The translations under genes and the position numbers were made by a program. From assembly GCA_030141605.1 (NCBI GenBank), contig JAQGDQ010000187.1, positions 62,001-126,000 on the forward strand: a stretch of 64,000 bases of DNA. Direction: 5' to 3'. The notes under the pieces are model-generated. The model did not search any database and was not told the origin of the DNA. It worked only from the letters and a program-made list of their open reading frames with translations. Positions 35,967 to 47,900 of this stretch are shown one piece after another. Positions within the stretch are counted from its first letter, which is position 1. Each line of letters starts with the position of its first letter. Source of the DNA: Tubiluchus corallicola (lineage: Eukaryota; Priapulida; Priapulimorpha; Priapulimorphida; Tubiluchidae).

Positions 35967-38900
35967 TCAAACTGCTTTTGGTGAAACCCACTTTAGTGCT
36001 GCTTTGTCGGCAATGTTAGGATGAGTGTAAATGCAGTCAGGCCGTGTACATTTGCTTCCATAACGGCATGGCTATAAGAAGAAAATGAAGAAAAAATTAA
36101 ACGTGTACAGTAATCTTTATATGGTGACAGGCGCTTGGGCATGGGAAAGTTGGCCGTGACTGTTTGGGAGCCAAACACTTGGTTGCTGGCTAACTTGAGC
36201 TCAAGACATTTGGACACCAGCACCGATCCACACTGCCAACTGCGCTGTTAGGTGTATCGTGACTCACTCATGCAAGTATAAGTTATATAATACTCTGCTG
36301 CACTATAAATTATGCTGTCTAGGAAATGATGGGAATCTTTGTCCCATAATTGCCAGAATTATTTATGTGAGTATCGTGTAATTAACATCAAGCAGTATGT
36401 CATGCTTGCTCAAGCTCTGCTGACTGCCCAATCAGTACGAGTGATTTTCTACACACTTCCGGAGGGCACGCATTCGATTTTTTCGGGACATCAGCTGCAG
36501 CTGTGTATTGCGGGCATGTTATACTGTCATGATTAGGGGTTGAGTGAGCACACTCATATAAATTCCATTTTCTTCTGCTAAGTAATCGTCAGTTAAAGAT
36601 TGAAATTTTACTAGGTTTGGCGCAGCAATTATCATGGTAGGCAAATTATTCTATTCATTCACTACTATCACAATAAATGAATATTTACGAATGTTGAGAT
36701 AAACATAAACTTCAATTAGATCTAATGCAGTGTCTTCTCAATTCAAGTGTGGCTAAAATTTATATTACATATCAGAGTAATATTAGTATCCTGGTTATTT
36801 TATTTGTGGCCATAATAATGGTTAAAAGAAATCAGTGGGGCTTATGTAACTCAGGCAGTCAAAAAAAGGATCATCTAGAGAATGGAATATTCAAGTTTAT
36901 TCCATTCCCGTGGCATAACAAACAGTTGGAAAGATGCAAAAATGTATAAAAGCATGAGAATCACATGATCAGCTAAATGTGGGAAAAATATTAGTAAGAT
37001 GTGTTTGTTTGCTCAAAGGTAAGAGATTTTAGTAAATATTTGTGTTTCCCAATTCTCTGGAACCTAGGCTTACTGGCTTAATTTTTTTACAATAATGACC
37101 CTATTTGGCAATTATGTCTATACATTTTATATGTCTTTGAAACTTTGTCACTAGATTCAGCCTATATTATGAAGCTGTTTTTTTTTGGTTATGTCACAAT
37201 GGAAGTGAAGCGATAGACCAATATGCTTGGTGCCATTTTAAAGCTGGAAACAACTATAACTAATCTAGCACGTATAAAAAAACTGCTGTTGAACATCATG
37301 TCTTTAGAAAGAGATGTATAAAAAAAGTTAACAGTAACTGATATTGATAATCATACTGATATTAAGAGCAATTAGTAATTAGCTGACCTGGACGTTTTAG
37401 AGTTGGTATCTAGTATATCCAAATAACACAATTTACAATATAATGAGTCATTAAAAATAAACGAGTCTCATGACAAGTGTCCCCTTGCCCTCTGTCTCAA
37501 TTGTTCCCGTGCCCTATTCATATTTCTGTTCAACAAATGTATTTTGGATTCTCTTGTAAAAGACGAAAATTGAACACAATAAAGCCTGTACCTGAAATAA
37601 AACTGTACAAAAGATTAAGTGGCCTTCGTCGAACATTTTACTAACATACCACGCAGAATTTTTAATAATATGCATTTTTCCTATACAGCAATTACAAAAG
37701 CAGTAATTATGTATCTCCTAGACAGCATAATTTATAGCACAGCACAGAAATGTAAGGTATACTTGTATGAGTGAGTCATGGTATACCTAACAGTGCTTTT
37801 GACAGTGTGGATCGGTGCTGGTGTCCATATGTCTACCACTCAAGTGTCTAGCTTTCAAAATTTATGTCATTTTTCATATCATTTTATGTGTATTAGCAAG
37901 ACATGAAATCAGCAAAAACTAACTTCTGTTTTTTCTTATTTTGCTTAATGCAAAATCACTAGCATTTGCCAGTACAGCTTGTTAATGTTATCTTATATTT
38001 TTTTAGGGCTGTTATTACTTTATGAAAAGTTATTAGTTTTGTTAATGCTCTTACTGTCTCGAAAATTATTTGGCAATCATACAGCAACAGCAGAACTAAA
38101 CTTACACGCAGAATCTGTCCAGTGTGTGTTGTCATTTGAAAGAAAATATTTACATCTATTTACACTTCGCTCATGTTTGACAGTTGCTTATGTAAATGCC
38201 AAATTATACATTCATGTAGTTCAAATATTGTTTACACTTAAGGATATTTTAGCATTTTATGTTTTTAAAATGTATCTAGAAAAATTATTTTGCATTTTGT
38301 GTTGAGTAACTTTACAAGCGATTTTGATGAAAATGCAAAGATAAGATTGTACAAATAACTTGTACATAGCACTACATCGAGTTGTATAACTTGTAAGACA
38401 TGGTACTTACACCAGGATGAAGAAATTTGCAATCCAAATTTGAGCACTTGGGGTGAAACTTGCATATAGTTTCCCTTGGATTTTTTGATGGCATAATCTT
38501 AGTAGGTGGCGCATAAACAACCGCTGACTTTGCTAAAATAGAGTAAACAAAATACTACGATAAATAAAACAGCAGCAGAAGAATAGACTGCCATTGTGTA
38601 TAGTAAATCATCACTTGATAACAGTAATGTGCTCCAAGAAAATGTAATGTTCACTAAAACAGATGTCAAATAAAACCATACTCGGTATTTCCCATCAGAA
38701 ATATTGTAATTTCTAGGTTTTGATAAGGTTTCACTGCTTACATTCTTATACATTATTATTTAAATGCACTTTAACAGCTATTTATTAGAATGATCACGTA
38801 GTTACTACATAAACTGTACAAAATTAGATATAGATAATTATCAGCCTGGTCTTCAGCAGTCTTGCTCAGCAGTTGATCTATTGCTGCAAAATTGTCACGA

Positions 38901-41900
38901 AAAAGATTGATGGACATAAATAATGTTGTACTAACTAGTATTTTTATCACAATTTAATGTTAGTTATCGCCATTCATTTAATGATAATTGTGATAATGAT
39001 ATTATGCTATAAGTATAGTTTACAGTGTAGATAATATATAAAATTTTCTTCAATATTTAGTAACTATATCACAAGAAAAACATGACCGGCAATTTTATAA
39101 ATCAGGTTGATAGCACAATTCCAGTTTTTAAATTTCATTTAAATGAATTCTGCCTTATAAGAATTGACATGTAAGAATCTTGAACTCACCTCTGCTCTTC
39201 TGAGTAGATAAGTTTCGTTTACTAGCGTGTGTGTAAGGGCAATTTAGTTTAGTACAAGACGCATCAAACTTGCAGTTTGGGTGTATGTACAGGCACTTGT
39301 CACCATACAAACAGTTAGGAAAAGCTCTAAAAATAAAAAAAATGTTAGAGGGCTTAGTTTCCATATAATGTACTGTTTCAGTAAATGACGTACAAAGGTT
39401 TGCTTCGTTCAACTAACAGTTTCAAAAAGTAAGTACTCTGCTGATTGACATATAACTGGATTGCATATAGTAAAGCGGGGTAATATGGGCATAATAGATC
39501 AGAATCCAGTTTTTGCTTCAGGGGTCCATATCGTACCACACAGTCAAGTAATAAATAAAGTATGATGTTAAGTGTTGATTACTGGCTTGTAGTGTGCCAG
39601 ACTGTAAAAAAATATCTTGCTGACACTGTCTACTAAAAACACTTGGCAGGTAATAGCTCCAGGACTTTTTATGCTAGTGGCATTTTTTCAGGCAACATAT
39701 TTGCCAGTGTTGGCATGTTTTATCAATTGGGAACATTTACTATAATTTATCACTTAGAAATCATTAATATTAATTTAATTTATTTCAAGTGATATGATGT
39801 TTATCAAAAATTAGTTCAATTAATTATTTTCGCCATTTATAAACTTACATACATTGATGTAAACTACTGTACAATCAATTTCACAAATTTTGCATTAGTA
39901 GCTTCTATTTTATTCGGTGTAGAAAATTTGGAAAAACAGATTAATATATTCCTGTGGCTCATAATGTCTACATTATGAAACATTATATATTACATGTTAT
40001 ATTATATTACATTATATAAAACATTATATATTTTAAAGTGGCTTTTATTTTATTCATTGTAGAAAATTTGGAAAATAGATTAATATATTTCTGTGGCTCA
40101 CAAATGTATACATTAATCCATTTTTTCAAATTTTCTACACTGAAGAAAATAAAAGCTACTAATGCAAAATTTGTGAAATTATATTCATGGCTGCCGCGTA
40201 ATCAGTGATGATATTCAGCCAGAACATACTGGAACTCCATTATCACACTCTTTTGGGTTCCGGTATTTCTGCAGACGTTCCTGGAAGTCTAGGCCAGTGT
40301 TATAATATGTGCATGATAGCCAACCGATCATGAATGGCTACATTGAAGATGTACAAAAAAACATCATAATGAAGAGGACTTGTCTAATAGTTAATTTATT
40401 TTCGACATTTTTACTTGATAAAAAGGTCTCTAGAAATCCTTAAAATGCATTGGTTTGGACCTTTGTGAGGCACTGATTATAGGGTTATAGCAGATCCCTG
40501 ATGTGTGTTTAGAGAGTTCAACATCTTTTTAAAGGATAACAGCAAGAATTTTCATAGCCTGTCCTATTTTGAAGAAAGGTAGAAAGTATACATTTTAATA
40601 GCTACAATAATGCCAAAATGCTTCTCATAATTTAATAATAGCTTAAAAACTTAATGGCCAGCAAGCGCAGAAACAGACGAACATTCTACGAGCATGTTGC
40701 ACGTATTTGTGAAAGCAGAAATTGAAATACAATGCAGCTGTAGAACACTGACTGTAATACACAAAAACTTTATTTTATGGTTCAAAATTTAAATTTCAAG
40801 CTTATCATAGCACTAAAGCAGGAAATCTCGAATGCATGCACTACATCGCGACTGCTCTGTGTTTTTATGATACTGCTCTGTGTTTTTATGATCAAGTGCA
40901 GCGCCTATTTTATGTGCAATGTGCCTCTGAGATGCAGGTGCTATTGTACATCTAACTGGCATACAGAACACGTGCCATAGTGAAAAATCAACTCAGTATC
41001 AAAATCGCGTAAGCTGCTCTTAAAAAATATCAAGTAATTTAAATGTTAAACTTTCTATAGTTTAAAATTGGATCTTCTGCCCCTTTAAAGAAAATATCAT
41101 CACAGCTGTGAGTGGTAAACATAGAAAATTTAATAGGTTTACCTGCACGTTACTGTAGGATGGTGGAATTCGCATTGATCTCCTTGTTTACAAGCCGGCC
41201 AAAACCGACACCTTTCTACTGCACGTTTAGATCTACTGCCCTTTGGTGCATCATCTTCATCATCTATTACAACAAAAAATAACCAATAAACAGAAACTTC
41301 AAAAATGGTTGAAAAAGCGCTAATTTACACGTGATAAGCGAGAGTTAGATTATTTCTAGTGAACAGCTGGTACTGTTGGCAAGCAGGTAAGTGTTATGCA
41401 AATTAGTTGCCTGGTGAGTAAGTTAACATACTGAATTTACATAATTAAGGCATGAAAACAGCACCAATAAGCACAGATAGCGACAATAACATATCTAATT
41501 AGACAAAGACCAATATCATCTATATTTATGTAGGTGGGTTGTAGATTTACAATTAGCTGAAAAAACACTTTCGTTCAAAGCTGCTAATATACTATCTATC
41601 ATAGTTACTTCACTTTGTTATAAATCACTGTTTTGATCATTTAATGAAAAGACATTTTTATATGTTATATGTACTATCCATTCTGCACCTGAATCATTAA
41701 TGTTGAAACTGATTTCTTCATGAGGTGGTGCACACACACTTGGTGAAGGTTGTTGTGGTTGATCATCTGGTTGCACTGGTTGTTGGTCAGGTGGTGCTAT
41801 GCTTGGTTGAGCAGGGTACTGTTGCATTTCTGGTTCCAGCCTATAGTACTGAGATGTACCTGCTTTGAAGACATTATGGTTGCGAATATTAAATTATAAA

Positions 41901-44900
41901 ACACTCTTGATTAATTAAAAAGCAAGTGCGACATGAAGTACAGTAGGGGCAGGGCTGTTTTATGTAAAATGTTAATAAAATAACATCCGAAACACTGCTA
42001 TAATATGTTATTACAGAAAAAATGGAAGTCTTGATTTTCAATTAACCTTTTCTACAACTGGTACATTCAAGATTTCTCTTAAACTACAGTCTACTTTATA
42101 CAAAAAAGCAAATCTATTTATCTCTATTTTGTTATGATAAATAGGGTAAAGTAACAGCTGCTTACGTGTTGGTGCTGGAGTTAACAATGGCGGAGGAGGA
42201 TATGGTGAGTAAATTGGTATTTGTGGCACTGCCTGGGGAATCTGTGACACCTGTGGTTGATACATCACATTAGGAGGAGCCCGTAGAAGCATGGGCGTGT
42301 ATTCCTGCGGATAATAATGAGAACTTGGGCTGTAATTCGGTGTGCTCTGTGGTTCAGACAATTGTTGTTGTTTCACCTGAAACAATAGAGGACAGTTGCT
42401 GTATTAAGCTGTTCATGCTTTCAAGTAAGTAAGTAACTAAAGGTGTTTACTAAAAGTTACAATTCTCCATAACTACTTTACGATAGTATATATTGGAGCA
42501 ATATTTAAAACAAGCTGATTTACAATATTTCTAGTTTACACGCATCTATGTATAAATTTACAATACTTCAATAAGAACTTTAATATAGACAAATCTTTAG
42601 GTACTTAAGTAAAAAAGAGAGAAAAATTTTTGTACTAAATAAATTTGAAGTGGCAACAAGACCAATAGAGAATGCAAAGATAAAAATATTAATGACAAGC
42701 TTCATTTAAAATAGGTATTTTTATAAAAGCACTAGCTGTTCTTTTTTGTTTTCACTTTAGGTGTAGCACTCATGCATTTCCAGTATTTCAGGTGCTCTGT
42801 TTTCCTTTTTTGGAGGCAGGAGATTGTGCAGTGGATGAGTCGGCTACTTTTCTCTTTCAAAATATTTCGTGATCATTAACAACTGCAATATTTCACTACC
42901 CAAAGACCCTCGTGATAAAAAGTCCTGGATGATATGCAAAAACATGACGTGCAGCCACGACAGGAGCACCCTACCTCAAAGCTAACAGAAGCAATACCAG
43001 TGTGGCTAAGTAAGGGGTTTTCTTTTGCTTTTTATACCCAGCTACTACAGAGTGTTAAGATGAGAACGAATATACGAACAACTTAAATTATTTAATTAAC
43101 GTACATGAAGAATTCTTACTTGAAATGTGGTGTTAACTGTGGGTTTCACTATTGCTGCCAGAGCCTTCGGTTTTCGCAATGCTTTTTTCACAAAGTTGTC
43201 GTCTACTCCTTCCAGTGTAACAATGAATTTGGGGCTATCTGCTCTCTGACCCTGAGTTGCACTTTAAGTGAAATTTAAAAATTTATTACACTTGAGCAAA
43301 ATAAACTCACAGACATGATATATATAACCTGTAAATAATTATTGTCACTAATGAAGCACTAATGGCAATGTTTGTTTGTAACAGAAAACTATAATACGGA
43401 AACTATTTTTGTCACTTACTGAATGCTGACAATTATAGATGTGGTATTGTTATATCTCAGTTTTGAATAACATGTAATTAGTTAAAAATATAACTAAAAA
43501 GAATACTGTATTATACTTTTTGCTTTTTTTGTTGCCGAGGACGAATAAAATTTTGCGAAAAAACTACTTTCACGGAACATATTATAGGGCATATTTAAAA
43601 TTTTATCTGTTAAAATTTGTGTACCTGATGTAATTAACATTTCAATTTATTTTAATAAAAATCATCAAAGTCTAAATAATTAAATTTGTTCACCTTGCGT
43701 CTTCTACCAGTCTTTCTGGAACATTTTCATCAAACTGATCATCTTGATTCATCTTTTTTTTGTCATCATTTTCGTCCTCTTCTTCTTGTTCCTCACTGAC
43801 ACGAATCAATCTCTGGTCAGCATCATCAAAGTCTGCAGACAATTCTAAGACATCTAAAAAGTAACGTGAAACATTCACTACCCGTGTTAAAATACTAGAT
43901 GTAGCAGGAAAATCTAACTAACTAGGATATAAATGCTATTATTGCATTGAACATTGAACAAAATTTAATAGTGTAGAATTCTGAACTCTTGGAAGCTCAT
44001 TAAACTGCACTAGTGAAATATGTTAAGTTAAACATTACAATCTAAAGAAATTTACCTTAGAATTTTTTAATGTGCTCAGCTGATTTCTTATACTCATATG
44101 GCACATATTCATGGCTAAATATTAAGAATGTTAGTAACTGCCACTTTTCAGAACATTATTTGTGTTATTCCTACCTTCATCAGTTTTCATTTCACTGTCA
44201 CTCTCTTCTGTACTTTTTTCACTTTCTTTGGAATATTGTTTTTCTATGGCTTCATCTTTTAATTTTGTTTCTGCATCTGATTCACTTCTTACATCAGCTT
44301 TTCCAGCAGCTTTTTCTTTGCATTTGCCAGGTATGTTATCTTCTTCGGCCATATCAGCCTCATTAGCAGGTTTTCTGTCTTCCTTAGTCACATCAATTAC
44401 CTCCTGTTTTACTTTCACAGCATCATCAGAATCAGTGCTTAAACAGATGACATCATCGTCACTAGAATAGTTAACTTTAGATTGCTGACGATTCTCAGAC
44501 ATTTTTCTTATCCCACCGGAATGTCCTTTGTCTCCATGATCCTGTCTGTCTACTTTCTGTCCAAGTCGCTGCAACACTGGCAGTGATCTTGATTCATCAG
44601 AACCTTCACTGCGTCTTTTGCTGGTGCTAAATTCACCTCTTCTTAGTTCTTTTCTGACTGGAGAGTGAGAAGGTAGACGTCGTGCATCTCTTATTGGTCT
44701 ATTTCCTAAACGAGATTTGATACTTTGCCGGTGTGAAGAGTCTGGTTTTCTAACTTCCCGGTCATGTCTTCTCTGTTTGGATCGGGCTAGACAAACCAAG
44801 AAAATGTTTTTTGATGGTGCTATTAATTAATTTCTGTAGGAATGTTAGGTCATTATGGACAGAATTTATTGCTGAAAGCTAAAATAGCTAAAATGTATTA

Positions 44901-47900
44901 TAGAGCCTATTAATTCATTTAAAATTCAGTAGAAAAAACAAAATCAAAATGTAGCTCAACAGTATTGTTTATATTTCTTGTGAGTTTGGGTACAGTGCAG
45001 ATACCTGCTAATCTAGCTACAGAAGCTACAGATGATTCAGCATCCGTCATGGCACGTAAAAGAAGTGATTTATTCGCTTGAAGTGTTTTTGGAAGAAACC
45101 TGAAAACAGAAATAACTACAGCCTCTTACAGAGAAACTTTTGTTTGTCCGTCAGTTACTGAGATTTACTGACAAGTTTTAACTTCACAAAGCTTACGAAA
45201 AAGGAAAAAGTGCATAACATAACTGTAACAATAGCAGGTTTTCAATTAACTTAAAAAGCACACATTATTAATTGATTTATTTTAATTTACCTTCTGGGTG
45301 TTATGTGTATAGCACTAGCAACTGATCCTACAGAGGGATAACGAGGATCATAACCTTCTTCAACATCATCATCTTCCATTTGTCTATTTATTATTCCTCC
45401 AATTACTGACTTTTGTTTGCTCTAGATACGACAACAAATGACTTCAAAAAATCAAGTTAGAATACGTTATCATAATATTCCAGTCAAGAACATCATCTGC
45501 AGTATAATATCACAGATAATTACAGCTTCATGTATGGAGTGACAGGTAATTTCAGTTTCAAGTACCAGCAAACATTTTAGCAAGCAAATACACATCTTTG
45601 GAACTAAGTGCTTGACAACAACATATTTATTTTATTAAAAAAGTCAATGCTGCAAAAACACAATTTTGCAATATTTAGAGAAAAATCAGACTTAGAGAAT
45701 GATGTAATGGTAAAACATGCAAACTAAACCTGCTAGTAAAATTTTGTTAAAAATGTACCTTAATTTCAGATTTCCGTCTAGACAAATCAGAAATCGAACT
45801 GGCTTTGACTGCATCTGGATTATATTTTTGTACCCCAGGCGCCCACACAGGTAAAGCAGATGGTTTTGGTTTTTTTGATGAAGTTTGTCTGATGTTGGGT
45901 GGGATGACCTCTTCTGGTTCTGAATCAATTTTTTCATCTAAAAAAACATCCTATCTATTATTACTATTCTATTATTGCATTACTTTTTTTTTACTATTTC
46001 TTCTAAGGTATGCTATATGAATCTGTGTTGTAGTTTTCACAAACAGGTATATGAAGTACAAATTTTACTTTGTGAAAACTTTAAAATTAGCATACAAAAA
46101 ACTGACAATTGGCTATTGAAGCTAATAGGAACATGCACAATATCAGGAAAAAATGGAATGATAACAAATTAACTAGTAATTGCGAAATGGAGAATAGTAT
46201 TTGACCAAGAAACAAACAACGTTGTGTGACGTATTTCAGGTTTAATGCACAAGAACTGATAAAATTACTTATTCCTCCACAGTGGCAAACAGCAAAAGCG
46301 CACTGCTTATCACATGATCACATGCATATCGTTTGGTCACTTTAGAAACAAAGTGGTAGGGCGTTTTAAACTTAACACTGAAACTAAATGCCCTCGTTTC
46401 TTGTTTTTTCAAATACAATCAGCTAAATATATATGGGGGTCCCTTCCTCTCAATTAGCCCATTTTAACAAGAGTTTACTATATACCAGATCACTAAAAAA
46501 TTAATTTTGACAACAAGTCTTTAAAAATGTCAAATACCTTCTCCCAGTTTTACTGCTAATTCAGGCTCTTCTCCTTCTTGCTCTTGTTCTGGATACATGT
46601 TTTCATCCTTGTCTCTCTCTACTATGATGTTTATTGCTTGTTTTTGCTTAGTGGATGACACATTCTGATTTTCACCGTCGTCATCTTTTTGGCCACTATC
46701 CTTATCTTTTTCTTTTTCTTTTACTTCTTTTTCATCTTTTGTTTCATCACTGGCTCTTTTATTACTAGTAGAAGATTCACCAATTGGTTTTCTATCCTTT
46801 TCGTGTAATGTGCTTCCTGAAGGTTTCCGAATTTTCGAGTGCCGATCGCCAATTTCATCATCATGCCTTTTCCTTTTTTCAGCTGAATGTGAAAGCTTAG
46901 ACTGGGATGAGGATTTTGACTCTTCAGTGGTTCTCTCATTTTTGGAAGCTGCTTTATGGCTGTCACTAGAATCAGATGATTTTTGCATGACCTTCTCTGA
47001 GTGTTGATCTTCTTTAAGATTATCTGAAAAAAATTCAAAATTTCTGGTTGCACAATATTATCTAGATAATGTAATTAGAATCTGGGCAAAAGATGGAAAA
47101 ATGCATGTTAATAGATTAATTAAGAAAAATATAGTATACAACAAAAATTTTATATAACAGAATCATACCAACAGTAACGGACTGCAGTTTATGTAAAACT
47201 TCATGAAGCCAACTGCAGAACTTTCTTGAATGGCTCCCGAGGAATAGTGACAGATCTTCTGTCATTTGCTGTTGAGTTTTTTTGTTTGCCACCATGACCA
47301 TGATGTAATCTGGCAACTCATCATCTGCAAAGTGAGATAGACTAGTACACAAATAACTAAATTCTAAAAATATTGAACCAAGAAAGAGCACAATATAACA
47401 ATACATGCAAATGTGAATATCAGAAAACATATTTTACTTCCTGCCAACCAAAAGAAAAAAATGATACAATGAAAATTGAAAATAAAATAGAGTAATTTGT
47501 GTTTTTGCAACACAAAAGTAACACACCTGTCGTATTAAAACAGTAAATTCATGCAAAAAATACCTTACAGTACGTACACCACTCACTTAAAGAAACATCT
47601 GCTATGTGAAAATGTTGTAAATAAAGTAACTAAGTAGCTGAAATCATTTAACATTCTAAACAGGATAATGCATGTCAAATGGCCATGGCCACAGTTTTCA
47701 CCCCTTTGGACACTGTAGCCATGCCACACAACACAATTTGTTATTAGATAATTGTGGTTAGGCCGTGTGAGGATTGGCTACAAAATTCTTTACAGCCAAT
47801 TTCTGTATGTTGTTCACGTTCACACTTTTGTTCACTCAGCATTTTTGTAAGCTGTCATAATTCGACCGGACAACAAATATTCTATGTAGCTAGCTTAGTA

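Noticed and set aside
44070-44470. Plus-strand Phe/Leu/Ser-rich frames
   Set aside because: Antisense of the acidic 612-nt ZC3H14 exon.
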